The notes beneath the pieces were generated by a model. The model did not search any database. It had not been told where the DNA came from and worked only from the letters and a program-made list of their open reading frames with translations. The translations under genes and the position numbers were made by a program. This document shows positions 9,750-17,879 of a stretch of 64,000 nucleotides of DNA, one piece after another (position 1 is the stretch's first letter; every line of letters begins with the position of its first letter). The DNA comes from an uncultured Christensenella sp. (GTDB lineage Bacteria; Bacillota; Clostridia; Christensenellales; UBA1242), in NCBI GenBank assembly GCA_949282135.1, contig CASDOR010000015.1, positions 1 to 64,000 on the forward strand, given 5' to 3'.

Positions 9750-12700
9750 TTACTCAATAGGCACAGGCTTCCCAGTCACCTCATCATGCTTCCATTCCCC
9801 CGCCCAATACACAGGTCTATTAGAATAATTCCAACTAGAATACCACCCACTAGGCTGACTACTCGCCTCGCAATAAATTGTGAGACTACTGCAATTATAA
9901 AATGTCTGATATCCTATACTCGTAACACTCTCTGGGATTGTAATAGAGGTGAGACTATTGCAAGAAGAAAATGCACCCTCCCCTATACTAGTAACACTAT
10001 CTGGGATTGTAATAGAGGTGAGACTTCTGCAATGCCTAAATGCCTGATATCCTATACTAGTGACTCCCTCTGGTATTGTAATACTCGTCAAACTACTGCA
10101 ACTAGAAAATGCAGCAACTCCTATACTTGTGACACTATCTGGTATTTTAATAGAGGTGAGACTACTGCAATTATAAAATGCATCATTTCCTATACTTGTG
10201 ACAGTATCTGGTATTGTAATAGAGGTTAGACTCTTGCAATAATAAAATGTACAATTTCCTATACTCGTAACTCCCTCTGGTATTGTAATAGAAGTTAGAC
10301 TCTCGCAATAATGAAATGCAAATTCTCCTATACTCGTAACAGTATTTGGTATTGTAATAGAGGTGAGACTACTGCAACTCTCAAATGCAGAATTTCCTAT
10401 ACTTGTGACACAATTAGGTATTACAACACTAGTAATATTTGAATCATAATAGAATGCATACTCATATATCTCGTATGTATTACAATCAAAACCTGTTTCT
10501 TTATTTACCTCGTCAATACTTGGTAAGGTTAATTCTTTTTCACTACCTGTATAGCTTAGTAGATACATTATGCCATTATTGTAATAAAAAATGTAATCAC
10601 CATCTACCACTTTTTGTACTAAATCTGTATCTTTGTCTGTATATACATAATCTGCATAATTACCTACAAAGCCATTATCCCAACTTCCTGCTGTTATATT
10701 TAATCCTTCACTCCCTGTTAAATCATATACCTCTACTAGTTTATAACAACCACTAAATGCAGAACTTCCTATACTCGTGACACTACTTGGGATTGTAATA
10801 GAGGTAAGACTACTGCAATCAGAAAATGCAGAATCTCCTATACTTGTAAGCATTGAGTTATCTCCAAAGGTTACAGTTTTAAGACTACGGCAATCAGTAA
10901 ATGCAGAATCTCCTATACTTGTAAGTTGTGAGTTATCTCCAAAGGTTACAGTTTTAAGACTACTGCAATTATAAAATGCTTCACCTCCTATACTCGTGAC
11001 ACAATTAGGTATTACAACACTAGTAATATTTTTATTTTCATAGAACGCATACTCGTATATCTCATAGGTATCGCCACTAAAATCTTTAAATACCTCTTTT
11101 ACTTTATCAATACTTGGTAATTTTAATTCTTTTTCACTACCTGTATAACTTAGTAGATACAGTATGTCATTATTGTAATAAAAAATGTAATCACCATCTA
11201 CCTCTTTTTGTACTAAATCAGTATCTTTGTCTGTATATACGTAATCTGCATAATAACCTACATAACCATTGTCAGTACTTCCTGCTGTTATATTTAGTCC
11301 GTCACTCCCTGTTAAATCATATACCTCTACCAGTTTATAGCAACCACTAAATGCAGAACTTCCTATACTCGTGACACTACTTGGTATTATAATAGAGGTA
11401 AGACTGCTGCAATCAGAAAATGCACCAGCTTCTATACGTGAAACAGAACTAGGTATTGTAATAGAGGTAAGACTTTCGCAATACTTAAATACAGAATCTC
11501 CTATATTTGTGATTCCAACTGGAATTGTAATGGAGGTGAGACTTTCGCAAGAAAAAAACGCAGAATTTCCTATACTCGTGACACTATCTGGTATTGAAAT
11601 AGAGGTGAGACTACTGCACATACTAAATGCAGAATTTCCTATACTCGTGACACTATTTGGTATTGTAATTGAGGCGAGACTACTGCAAGAAGAAAATGTA
11701 GAATTTCCTATACTCGTAACTCCCTCTGGGATTGTAATTGATGTGAGACTAGTGCAAAACATAAACACCCCATTTCCCATAGTTCTAAGGGTGCTAGGCA
11801 AAGTTATCTCTTCTATAGCTGGACTCTCAATCAAATTATACAAAGTTCCAAAAGCTTCATCCCCTATCTCTTCAAGTTTTGTATCTTCTAAATTGATTGT
11901 TTTTAAACTTGAGCAACAAGCAAATGACATCGCCCCTATACTAGTTAAATTTGAATCCACTTCAAACTCTACATTTGTTAAGCCTATACAACTCATAAAT
12001 GCACCAATCCCAATATTCTTAACATTCTTTGGTATGGTTATTCTTTGAAGATATATATTTGCATAATCTTCTAATGCAGCTCCTCCACCTGGCAGCATAA
12101 AAATCATGTAATAAAAAAGATATTTTGAAAAAGCCCCACCTTGAATACTAATACAATCTGCGTGTATGGTGACATTATCTGCTTTTAGGTTTGTATCAAC
12201 GAGTATTGCGTGTTCATTATTTTCTGTTGGTAAATAATAACCATTTCCATATTTTACGGTGTCAAGTCTAGAACACAACATAAATGCCTCACCGCCGACA
12301 TACTCTACACTACCTGGTATGATTATATTCGTAAGAGTCGCGCATCCTGCAAATGCCCCACCCAGAATTTCTGACATCATATCAAATTTTGAATTAATAA
12401 TCTTTGTACTATTTGGAATCACAACAGTTTCTATTTTTGCTATTTTAAGTTCTCCTCCTCCCGTCATTGCTGATGACATATCACCAAACGCGTTATATGG
12501 GATGTCGACTACGTCGTGTGAGATTATTACGTTTGGAGAAGTGTTAAGTAGTGGTGCGTTTGCAAAGTCGGAGTTATGTACGTTTGGAGTTAGGAAAACT
12601 GAGTAAAGAGTAAGGTTTTCACTACTTTTTGGTACGTCGTACCAAATTGGATTATCTTCCGTTGAGACATAATATCTAGAGTCGGTTTCACTAAAGATAA

Positions 12701-13091
12701 AGTCTGGATTCTCTGGGTCCTGTTGTGGGTCAATAAAGGAAGAGTTGGTTGAGAAGAAGTAAAACTCTCTTCCCTCACTACTTGTAATTTCATCTAGATT
12801 TGTGACTATTCCATTTTTTATCGTTGGTACTGTTCCGTCAATTCTAAATTTTGTTTTATCTTCGTTTAGAACCACCTTAGTATTATCTGTACTAAAATTT
12901 GACCCTTCGTTTCTAGCAAAGGTTAGTATGACATTAGGACTTTCCTCTTGCACTTCATATTCAACTTTAATATCGTTGTAATACTTTTTATTTATTGCGT
13001 CTACTACAATAAATATTGTAAGCACAGCAAAAACTCCCATTACAACAAGTAAAAGTACTGAAGTAAGTAAATTCCTCTTTGAACTGCCCAT
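9750..13091 (-). CDS. Large BspA-like leucine-rich-repeat surface protein
   Basis: About 1113 residues. The N-terminus has a short Lys-rich stretch and one long hydrophobic segment (residues ~9-33), a signal anchor or uncleaved signal. After ~200 residues without recognised repeats come many LRR_5 units of ~23 residues built on LTSITIPxSVTSIGxxAF. Such proteins are exposed on the surface and bind host or microbial ligands. Within the array a ~80-residue non-LRR insert (GCYKLVEVYDLTGS ... YTGSEKEL) occurs twice with little change. The C-terminus is short and Trp-rich with no LPxTG. The start at 13091 (MGSSKRNLL) follows an AAAGGAG site; the frame is open to 13151 but without a site there. Confidence 0.88.
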   Translation of the reverse strand: MGSSKRNLLTSVLLLVVMGVFAVLTIFIVVDAINKKYYNDIKVEYEVQEESPNVILTFARNEGSNFSTDNTKVVLNEDKTKFRIDGTVPTIKNGIVTNLDEITSSEGREFYFFSTNSSFIDPQQDPENPDFIFSETDSRYYVSTEDNPIWYDVPKSSENLTLYSVFLTPNVHNSDFANAPLLNTSPNVIISHDVVDIPYNAFGDMSSAMTGGGELKIAKIETVVIPNSTKIINSKFDMMSEILGGAFAGCATLTNIIIPGSVEYVGGEAFMLCSRLDTVKYGNGYYLPTENNEHAILVDTNLKADNVTIHADCISIQGGAFSKYLFYYMIFMLPGGGAALEDYANIYLQRITIPKNVKNIGIGAFMSCIGLTNVEFEVDSNLTSIGAMSFACCSSLKTINLEDTKLEEIGDEAFGTLYNLIESPAIEEITLPSTLRTMGNGVFMFCTSLTSITIPEGVTSIGNSTFSSCSSLASITIPNSVTSIGNSAFSMCSSLTSISIPDSVTSIGNSAFFSCESLTSITIPVGITNIGDSVFKYCESLTSITIPSSVSRIEAGAFSDCSSLTSIIIPSSVTSIGSSAFSGCYKLVEVYDLTGSDGLNITAGSTDNGYVGYYADYVYTDKDTDLVQKEVDGDYIFYYNNDILYLLSYTGSEKELKLPSIDKVKEVFKDFSGDTYEIYEYAFYENKNITSVVIPNCVTSIGGEAFYNCSSLKTVTFGDNSQLTSIGDSAFTDCRSLKTVTFGDNSMLTSIGDSAFSDCSSLTSITIPSSVTSIGSSAFSGCYKLVEVYDLTGSEGLNITAGSWDNGFVGNYADYVYTDKDTDLVQKVVDGDYIFYYNNGIMYLLSYTGSEKELTLPSIDEVNKETGFDCNTYEIYEYAFYYDSNITSVVIPNCVTSIGNSAFESCSSLTSITIPNTVTSIGEFAFHYCESLTSITIPEGVTSIGNCTFYYCKSLTSITIPDTVTSIGNDAFYNCSSLTSIKIPDSVTSIGVAAFSSCSSLTSITIPEGVTSIGYQAFRHCRSLTSITIPDSVTSIGEGAFSSCNSLTSITIPESVTSIGYQTFYNCSSLTIYCEASSQPSGWYSSWNYSNRPVYWAGEWKHDEVTGKPVPIE

Positions 13092-13204
13092 ATTCTTCTT
13101 AAACACTCCTTTATCATTAGTTTTTAAAATTTTAAAAATTTTATAACACAAGCAACTTTAAATTTTATATTATATTTTAATAAAATCTCACATAAAAATC
13201 AATT

Positions 13205-13502
13205 AAATTTAAATAAAATGTGGCGAGACACAAAAAGTTTAGTTATAATATGATAAAGTACAAAAAATATATTTAAATGAAGTATAGTAAAAAAACAAAT
13301 AAATTTAAAAAAAATATGGCAAGACACAAAAAAAAGAGGGGCGGGCTTTTTTGTAAAACCGAGTATTCTATAAAAAAACAATTAAATTTAAATATAATAT
13401 GTAAAATATAAATAAGCTTAAACATAATATAGCAATAATATAAATAATAAAATATGGCAAGACACAAAAAAGAGGGGCGGGCTTTTTTGTAAAACCGAGT
13501 AT
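13205..13502. repeat. Repeated GGCAAGACACAAAA segments and truncated element copy
   Basis: A ~53-bp stretch (ATATGGCAAGACACAAAA, then the left outer arm and half of the first hairpin of a cloverleaf-like element) at 13312-13366 recurs at 13451-13502, where the complete element follows. The first copy breaks off after GAGTAT. A third, weaker GGCGAGACACAAAA copy lies near 13222. This is a truncated element plus its flank. Confidence 0.75.
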
Positions 13503-13608
13503 GGTTTTACAAAAAGGGGCAAGGCTAGGGAGACTTCCCTCGCCTTGCCCCATGCTTTTGTTTTCTGAGCCTAAAAAGGCAAAGAAAACAAAAGCATAAG
13601 CCCGCCCC
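13474..13608 (+). repeat. Cloverleaf-like three-hairpin element (copy E2)
   Basis: Perfect 11-bp outer stem 13474-13484/13598-13608 (GGGGCGGGCTT). Inside: hairpin 13484-13496/13503-13515 (TTTTTGTAAAACC), hairpin 13516-13525/13542-13551 (GGGGCAAGGC, with an inner AGGGA/TCCCT) and hairpin 13552-13566/13583-13597 (ATGCTTTTGTTTTCT, with an inner GCCT/AGGC). The hairpins abut with no spacer. Same layout as the copies at 15490, 38428 and others. Confidence 0.88.
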
Positions 13609-13615
13609 GTAATAA

Positions 13616-13880
13616 ATTAACAAATGACCTTAGAACATAAATGTAAAAGACGTCTATCTTTTTAATGGTGTGGAGCTATAACAAATTAATAAATGACCTT
13701 AGAACATAAATGTAAAAGACGTCTATATATTTAATGGTGTGGAGCCTATAACAAATTAATAAATGACCTTAGAACATAAATGTAAAAGATGTCTATCTAT
13801 TTAATGGTGTGGAGCTATAACAAATTAATAAATAACCTTAGGCAGAACTTAAATAGCAAAATAAGACATATTAATAAATG
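13616..13880. repeat. 69-bp tandem repeat
   Basis: AAATGACCTTAGAACATAAA recurs at 13622, 13691 and 13761, with a degenerate copy at 13830; period 69-70 bp. Each unit includes AAAGACGTCTAT and AATGGTGTGGAGC. A further partial copy follows near 13870. It fills the gap between the element at 13474 and rarA. Confidence 0.85.
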
Positions 13881-13956
13881 ACCTTTGGACAAGAATAGCA
13901 AAAAAGACTTAAACTAACTATAAGTCTTTTTTTGTCATAAGAAATGCTTTTAAGGG

Positions 13957-15246
13957 TTATTTGTCTTTTTTAAACATAAATTTTTTACGTTTTAGGTTCT
14001 TTTCTCGCCCATTCTCGCTTGGGGTGTAATAAATTCTATCTTTTAAAATCTTTGGAAGATATTCTTGAGCGACATATCCTCCAAAGTCATGTGGGTACAA
14101 ATATCCGCCTGTTTTATCATCATTAATAGAAGGATGATTTTTTAACCTATTTGGCACAACCGCATCTCTAGTTTTTTCCGCATCTAAAAGTGCTTTATCT
14201 TTTGCTATTAAAACTGAATTTGACTTGTCCGCCTCACACGCGTAAATTATTGCATGACTGAGAGTCAGTAAACACTCCGGTTCGCCAAGCTTTTCGGCAC
14301 TATACAAACTACAGCATGCAAGAAGGAGTGCATTACTGTCCGCCATACCTATGTCCTCGCTAGCATGAGCAATAAGCCTGCGAGCTATAATTCTTGGGTC
14401 GCAACCAGCTTTTATAAGTCTTGCAAAGTAGTAGAGTGCCGCATCGGTGTCACTTCCACGAATGCTTTTACAAAACGCAGACAAAATGTCGTAATACATA
14501 GTCGTATCTGTACTAAGAGGAAGCTTACCAATGCTGTCATATGCTATTTCTTTTGTAATATGTATTTTTTTGTCTTTACCAAGATTTGTTGTTTTAACTG
14601 CAAGTTCAAGCCCATTAAGTGCCGACCTTATGTCTCCACCGCAGGCATATGCAAAATAGTCAAGCGCATCCTTATCTACCTCAACTGGCAAATTTCCAAG
14701 TCCGCGTTCGGTGTCTGCTACCGCTTTTGTTAAAGCCAAAATTACATCTTCTTTTTCAATCCCTTTAAACTCAAACACTCGGCAACGTGATACAATAGCA
14801 CGAGTCATTGACGTGTACGGATTTTCTGTTGTCGAACCTATAAATATTATGTGCCCCTCCTCCATTGCCTGAAGCACAGAATCGCTTTGTGCCTTGCTCC
14901 ACCTATGGCATTCGTCTAAAAAGAGATAAGTCTTTCTATTAAACAACTCAAAGTCCTTTTTTGCCTTGTCAATAACCGCCTTTGCCTCTGCTACCCCACT
15001 TGATACTGCGTTAAGTTTAACAATTTCGCCATTTGAAAGGTTTGCAATAATGTGTGCAAGACTTGTTTTTCCTGTCCCAGGTGGACCATAAAAAATACAA
15101 CTCCCAAGCACCCCTGCACGAATTGCTCTATCAAGAAGAGAGTCTTTGTGTACAATATGTTTTTGCCCTACGAACTCCTCAAGAGTCCTAGGTCTCATTC
15201 GTTCACTCAAAGGTCTGTTTTTCTCAAAATTTGAATAGTATTCCAT
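13957..15246 (-). CDS. rarA: Replication-associated recombination protein RarA (MgsA)
   Basis: AAA+ ATPase of the clamp-loader/RuvB class, acting at stalled forks and gaps; 429 residues, normal length. Walker A is GPPGTGKTS, Walker B LFLDECHRW, sensor 1 STTENPY, arginine finger region SRCRVFEF. The C-terminal half is the tetramerisation domain typical of MgsA/RarA (DPRIIARRLIAHASEDIGMA and VPNRLKNHPSIN). The N-terminus PLSERMRPRTLEEFVGQKHI is diagnostic. It is transcribed away from the sigK-like gene across a 569-bp gap filled with three repeat elements. Confidence 0.96.
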   Translation of the reverse strand: MEYYSNFEKNRPLSERMRPRTLEEFVGQKHIVHKDSLLDRAIRAGVLGSCIFYGPPGTGKTSLAHIIANLSNGEIVKLNAVSSGVAEAKAVIDKAKKDFELFNRKTYLFLDECHRWSKAQSDSVLQAMEEGHIIFIGSTTENPYTSMTRAIVSRCRVFEFKGIEKEDVILALTKAVADTERGLGNLPVEVDKDALDYFAYACGGDIRSALNGLELAVKTTNLGKDKKIHITKEIAYDSIGKLPLSTDTTMYYDILSAFCKSIRGSDTDAALYYFARLIKAGCDPRIIARRLIAHASEDIGMADSNALLLACCSLYSAEKLGEPECLLTLSHAIIYACEADKSNSVLIAKDKALLDAEKTRDAVVPNRLKNHPSINDDKTGGYLYPHDFGGYVAQEYLPKILKDRIYYTPSENGREKNLKRKKFMFKKDK

Positions 15247-15387
15247 GTTTCATATCTTACCACATCCGCCCCACTTTTGCAAGTTTTGTAATAGTATAAA
15301 ATCTAGCTAAGTTTTTACAAGGCTCAAATTTTGTAGAAAAGGTGAAAGACCAAATGAAAAACAAAGAGAGTTTACTAGTATCTTAAG

Positions 15388-15488
15388 ACCCCGTGAAAGC
15401 CTCTTTCACGGGGTAAGGCGAAAAAAGCGAATGTTAAAAGCTGGCAGTTTTGAGTATACTGCCAGTTGCTAAATTCGCTTTTTTTCGC
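15388..15488. repeat. Two-helix variant element (copy E3)
   Basis: A 12-bp hairpin (ACCCCGTGAAAG, 15388-15399/15403-15414) is followed by a long stem 15418-15432/15473-15488 (GCGAAAAAAGCGAAT, one bulge) that holds an inner hairpin 15441-15448/15458-15465 (CTGGCAGT). The copy at 15648 has the same layout with compensatory differences. Confidence 0.75.
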
Positions 15489-15489
15489 T

Positions 15490-15586
15490 GGAGGGTGGGC
15501 ATTTTTGTAAAACTCAAGTTTTACAAAAATTAGATGCTTAAAAGCATCTAGTTTTGTGCCTCCGTCACAAAACTGCCCACCCCTCC
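15490..15586 (+). repeat. Cloverleaf-like three-hairpin element (copy E4)
   Basis: Outer stem 15490-15500/15575-15586 (GGAGGGTGGGC, one bulged C). Hairpins: 15502-15514/15517-15529 (TTTTTGTAAAACT), 15531-15538/15543-15550 (TAGATGCT, loop TAAA), 15551-15558/15566-15573 (GTTTTGTG). Begins one base after the previous element ends. Confidence 0.85.
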
Positions 15587-15647
15587 TTTATAAAAAAAAT
15601 AACAAAAACAAACAAAAGACCAATGAGAATCTCCGCGAAAAACAAAC

Positions 15648-15764
15648 TCCGGGGTCCCCACAAAAGATGCCTTTTGTGGGGAGAGGCGGAAAAAACGAAT
15701 TAAAGACAAAGGGGGTTTGCGAATAACAAACCCCCTGTCGCCATATTCGTTTTTTCCGCCCGGA
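15648..15764. repeat. Two-helix variant element (copy E5)
   Basis: Ends TCCGGG (15648-15653) and CCCGGA (15759-15764). A 12-bp hairpin TCCCCACAAAAG (15655-15666/15671-15682), then a 16-bp stem GGCGGAAAAAACGAAT paired with bases ending at 15760, enclosing an inner GGGGGTTTG/CAAACCCCC hairpin. Compared with the copy at 15388 the long stem differs at several places but remains paired. Confidence 0.75.
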
Positions 15765-15815
15765 CGTGCAAATTTTGTCTTTTACTGTCATATAAGTAAC
15801 TAAAGCGAGGTTTTT

Positions 15816-16514
15816 ATGATAGTTGAAAGTTTTATGTCTTTTATGAACAAGATCATGCTTTTTTCCGCTTACGTCAACAATGCATCCAATTTTCCAAAGC
15901 CACTAAGTCCAAAAGAAGAACGAGAATGTTTTATACAAATCAAAAATGGAGATAAGCACGCAAAAGACAAACTACTCACCCATAACCTTAGACTCGTAGT
16001 CCACGTAGCAAAAAAATACAGCGGAACAGTTGAAAGTGACGACCTAATTTCTGTTGGTTCAATAGGACTTATAAAAGCAGTAAACACCTTTGACTATGAT
16101 AAAAATACTCAATTCTCGACCTATGCGGCAAGATGCATAGAAAATGAAATATTAATGCTACTTAGAGTCAACAAAAAGCACAATGCAGTCATATCTCTTA
16201 ATGAATCTCTCGGCAAAGACAAAGACGGAAATGACGTAACCTGGCAAGACATTATACCAAGCGACGAGGATGTGTCAGAAAACGTAGAAAACGCAGTACT
16301 CAGCCAAAACCTAATAAAACTAGCAAAAGAGTCACTTTCAAATCGAGAGTTTGAAATTTTAACACTTAGATATGGACTTGGCTCCTCCCCTGCATATACT
16401 CAGCGAGAAATTGCAAAAAAACTTAACATTTCTCGCTCCTACATAAGTAGACTTGAAAAGAAAGCTCTTGATATAATAAGGAACAAGGTTAAAAGAGAAA
16501 AATTTTATTTTTAA
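15816..16514 (+). CDS. sigK: RNA polymerase sigma factor of the SigK/SigE type
   Basis: A 232-residue sigma-70 family protein. Region 2 is clear (HNLRLVVHVAKKYSG ... DLISVGSIGLIKAV ... FSTYAARCIENEILM) and so is region 4 (LSNREFEILTLRYGLG ... YTQREIAKKLNISRSYISR). The N-terminal pattern SAYVNNASNFPKPLSPKEE matches SigK, the late mother-cell sporulation sigma, rather than SigE, SigF or SigG. The coding sequence is continuous, with no skin-type interruption. Start follows AGCGAGG. No other sporulation gene is nearby, so spore formation cannot be concluded. The gene symbol is by similarity. Confidence 0.8.
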   Translation: MIVESFMSFMNKIMLFSAYVNNASNFPKPLSPKEERECFIQIKNGDKHAKDKLLTHNLRLVVHVAKKYSGTVESDDLISVGSIGLIKAVNTFDYDKNTQFSTYAARCIENEILMLLRVNKKHNAVISLNESLGKDKDGNDVTWQDIIPSDEDVSENVENAVLSQNLIKLAKESLSNREFEILTLRYGLGSSPAYTQREIAKKLNISRSYISRLEKKALDIIRNKVKREKFYF

Positions 16515-16565
16515 TTAAACTATTAAATTAATAAAAAACAAAAATTTCCGGATTTTTCCCAACAA

Positions 16566-17060
16566 AATAAAATAAGGAGTGTTATTCACACTCCTCTATT
16601 ATACTCAAAGTGTTTGTAGGGGAAAATAAAACTAGCTCTATACTCCATTTTAGTTTCCGTTTTGGTTAGTTTCATACCTTACTCATATTTTGCGTTATTA
16701 TTTTGCGGTCTACACACACAATAAAATAAGGAGTGTTATTCACACTCCTCTATTTTACTCAAAGTGTTTGTAGGGGAAAATAAAACTAGCTCTATACCCT
16801 ATTCTAATTTTCGTTTTGATTAGTTTCTTCGCTTATTTTAATTTTGCGTTATTATTTTGCGGTCTACACACACAATAAAATAAGGAGTGTTATTCACACT
16901 CCTCTATTTTACTCAAAGTGTTTGTAGGGGAAAATAAAGCTAGCTCTATACCCCTTTTTAGTTTCCGTTTTGGTGAGTTTCTTCCCTTACTCATGTTTTG
17001 CTTTATTATTTTACGCTCTACACACACAATAAAATAAGGAGTGTTATTCACACTCCTCTA
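16566..17060. repeat. Tandem 154-bp repeat carrying the rnpB terminator hairpin
   Basis: The hairpin GGAGTGTTATTCACACTCC occurs at 16576, 16730, 16884 and 17038, each exactly 154 bp apart. The units also share TTTGTAGGGGAAAATAAA, GCTCTATACC and GGTCTACACACACAATAAAA. The last copy joins the 3' end of the RNase P RNA, whose terminal bases (GTGTAGACC) resemble the segment after each hairpin. The array is thus a tandem copy of the rnpB 3' end and terminator. Confidence 0.92.
17038..17056 (-). terminator. Terminator of the RNase P RNA gene
   Basis: A 7-bp stem (GGAGTGT/ACACTCC) followed on the minus strand by TTATTTTATT, directly past the 3' end of the RNase P RNA. Three further identical hairpins follow at 154-bp steps. 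Confidence 0.75.
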
Positions 17061-17069
17061 TTATCTAAA

Positions 17070-17652
17070 GTGTAGACCGTAAGCCGGGTTCTGTTTTTGG
17101 TGGTCATCTATCTAGGTCTATTGTTGCCAATAGACTCAAGCGACACTTTTAAGAAATCTAGCGGACCGCTTTAAAACGATTTCTTTTAGTCTTGCTTCGG
17201 GTGGGGTTTACATGGCAATGACTATCACTAGCCACTCGGTGAGCTTTTACCTCGCCTTTCCACCTGAACAAAGGTTATAACCTGCCAAAGAAATAAAAAA
17301 CTAAAGATAATTTAAATAATTTGTTAACTTTATCAAGTTTTAGCCCCAAAATTGTATTTCTACAACAACTGGAAAACCTCATAAAAAAGTAAAAAATAAT
17401 GTTTTTAAATAAAAGGAGTCGATTCTAGTATTAAGTATAAATTCTACCAGAATAAGATATTTAATCTTCGACAAATATCAAAAAATTGTTATAAAATGGG
17501 CAGTATAAAAAATAACCTTTGTTGTCTATTTCTGTTGCACTATCCTTAGAGTTGCCTCCACTGAAAGTTAATCAGCACCCTGTCCTACGAAGCCCGGACT
17601 TTCCTCATACTAAGCCTCACACCTAGCATGCGACCACCCGTCTACCTTCAGA
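17070..17652 (-). ncRNA. rnpB: RNase P RNA (type A-like) with enlarged P12 region
   Basis: The minus strand carries the conserved core: GAGGAAAGTCCGGGCT near the 5' end, ACAGGGTGCTG, AGTGCAACAGAAA, AGGCGAGGTAAAAGCTCACC, TAAACCCCACCCG, and ACAGAACCCGGCTTAC at the 3' end. P1 is formed by GTAGAC (5') and GTCTAC (3'). It processes the 5' ends of tRNAs. At ~583 nt it is much longer than the usual 350-400. The extra ~220 nt are AT-rich and sit where P12 is expected, between complementary arms ACAAAGGTTAT and ATAACCTTTGT. End points are approximate. Confidence 0.93.
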
Positions 17653-17812
17653 CGTAAGTATTTTAGCATACAAACCACCACTTGTCAATACGTTTTCTTG
17701 AATTAAAAAAGAACTCTGTCATAACGCGGATTTTTACTTGAATTATATTTGTTTTTTATGCCAAAAACATAAAATAGCATGTTTTTTGAATAAACACGCC
17801 AAAACAAAAAAT

Positions 17813-17852
17813 TAAAAAGAGTACTAGAAAATAAACTCAAAGTACCCTTTTA
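17813..17852 (-). terminator. Probable terminator of the RNase J gene
   Basis: Imperfect inverted repeat (AAAAGAGTACT ... AGTACCCTTTT) about 30 bp past the RNase J stop, with T-rich sequence after it on the minus strand. Confidence 0.55.
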
Positions 17853-17879
17853 AATCAACAATAAAAAATTGTAATTTTT

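Noticed and set aside
9786..12606. Several long plus-strand frames opposite the BspA-like gene
   Set aside because: They are mirror images of the leucine-rich repeats; the minus-strand frame has the signal anchor, the ribosome binding site and the known repeat pattern.
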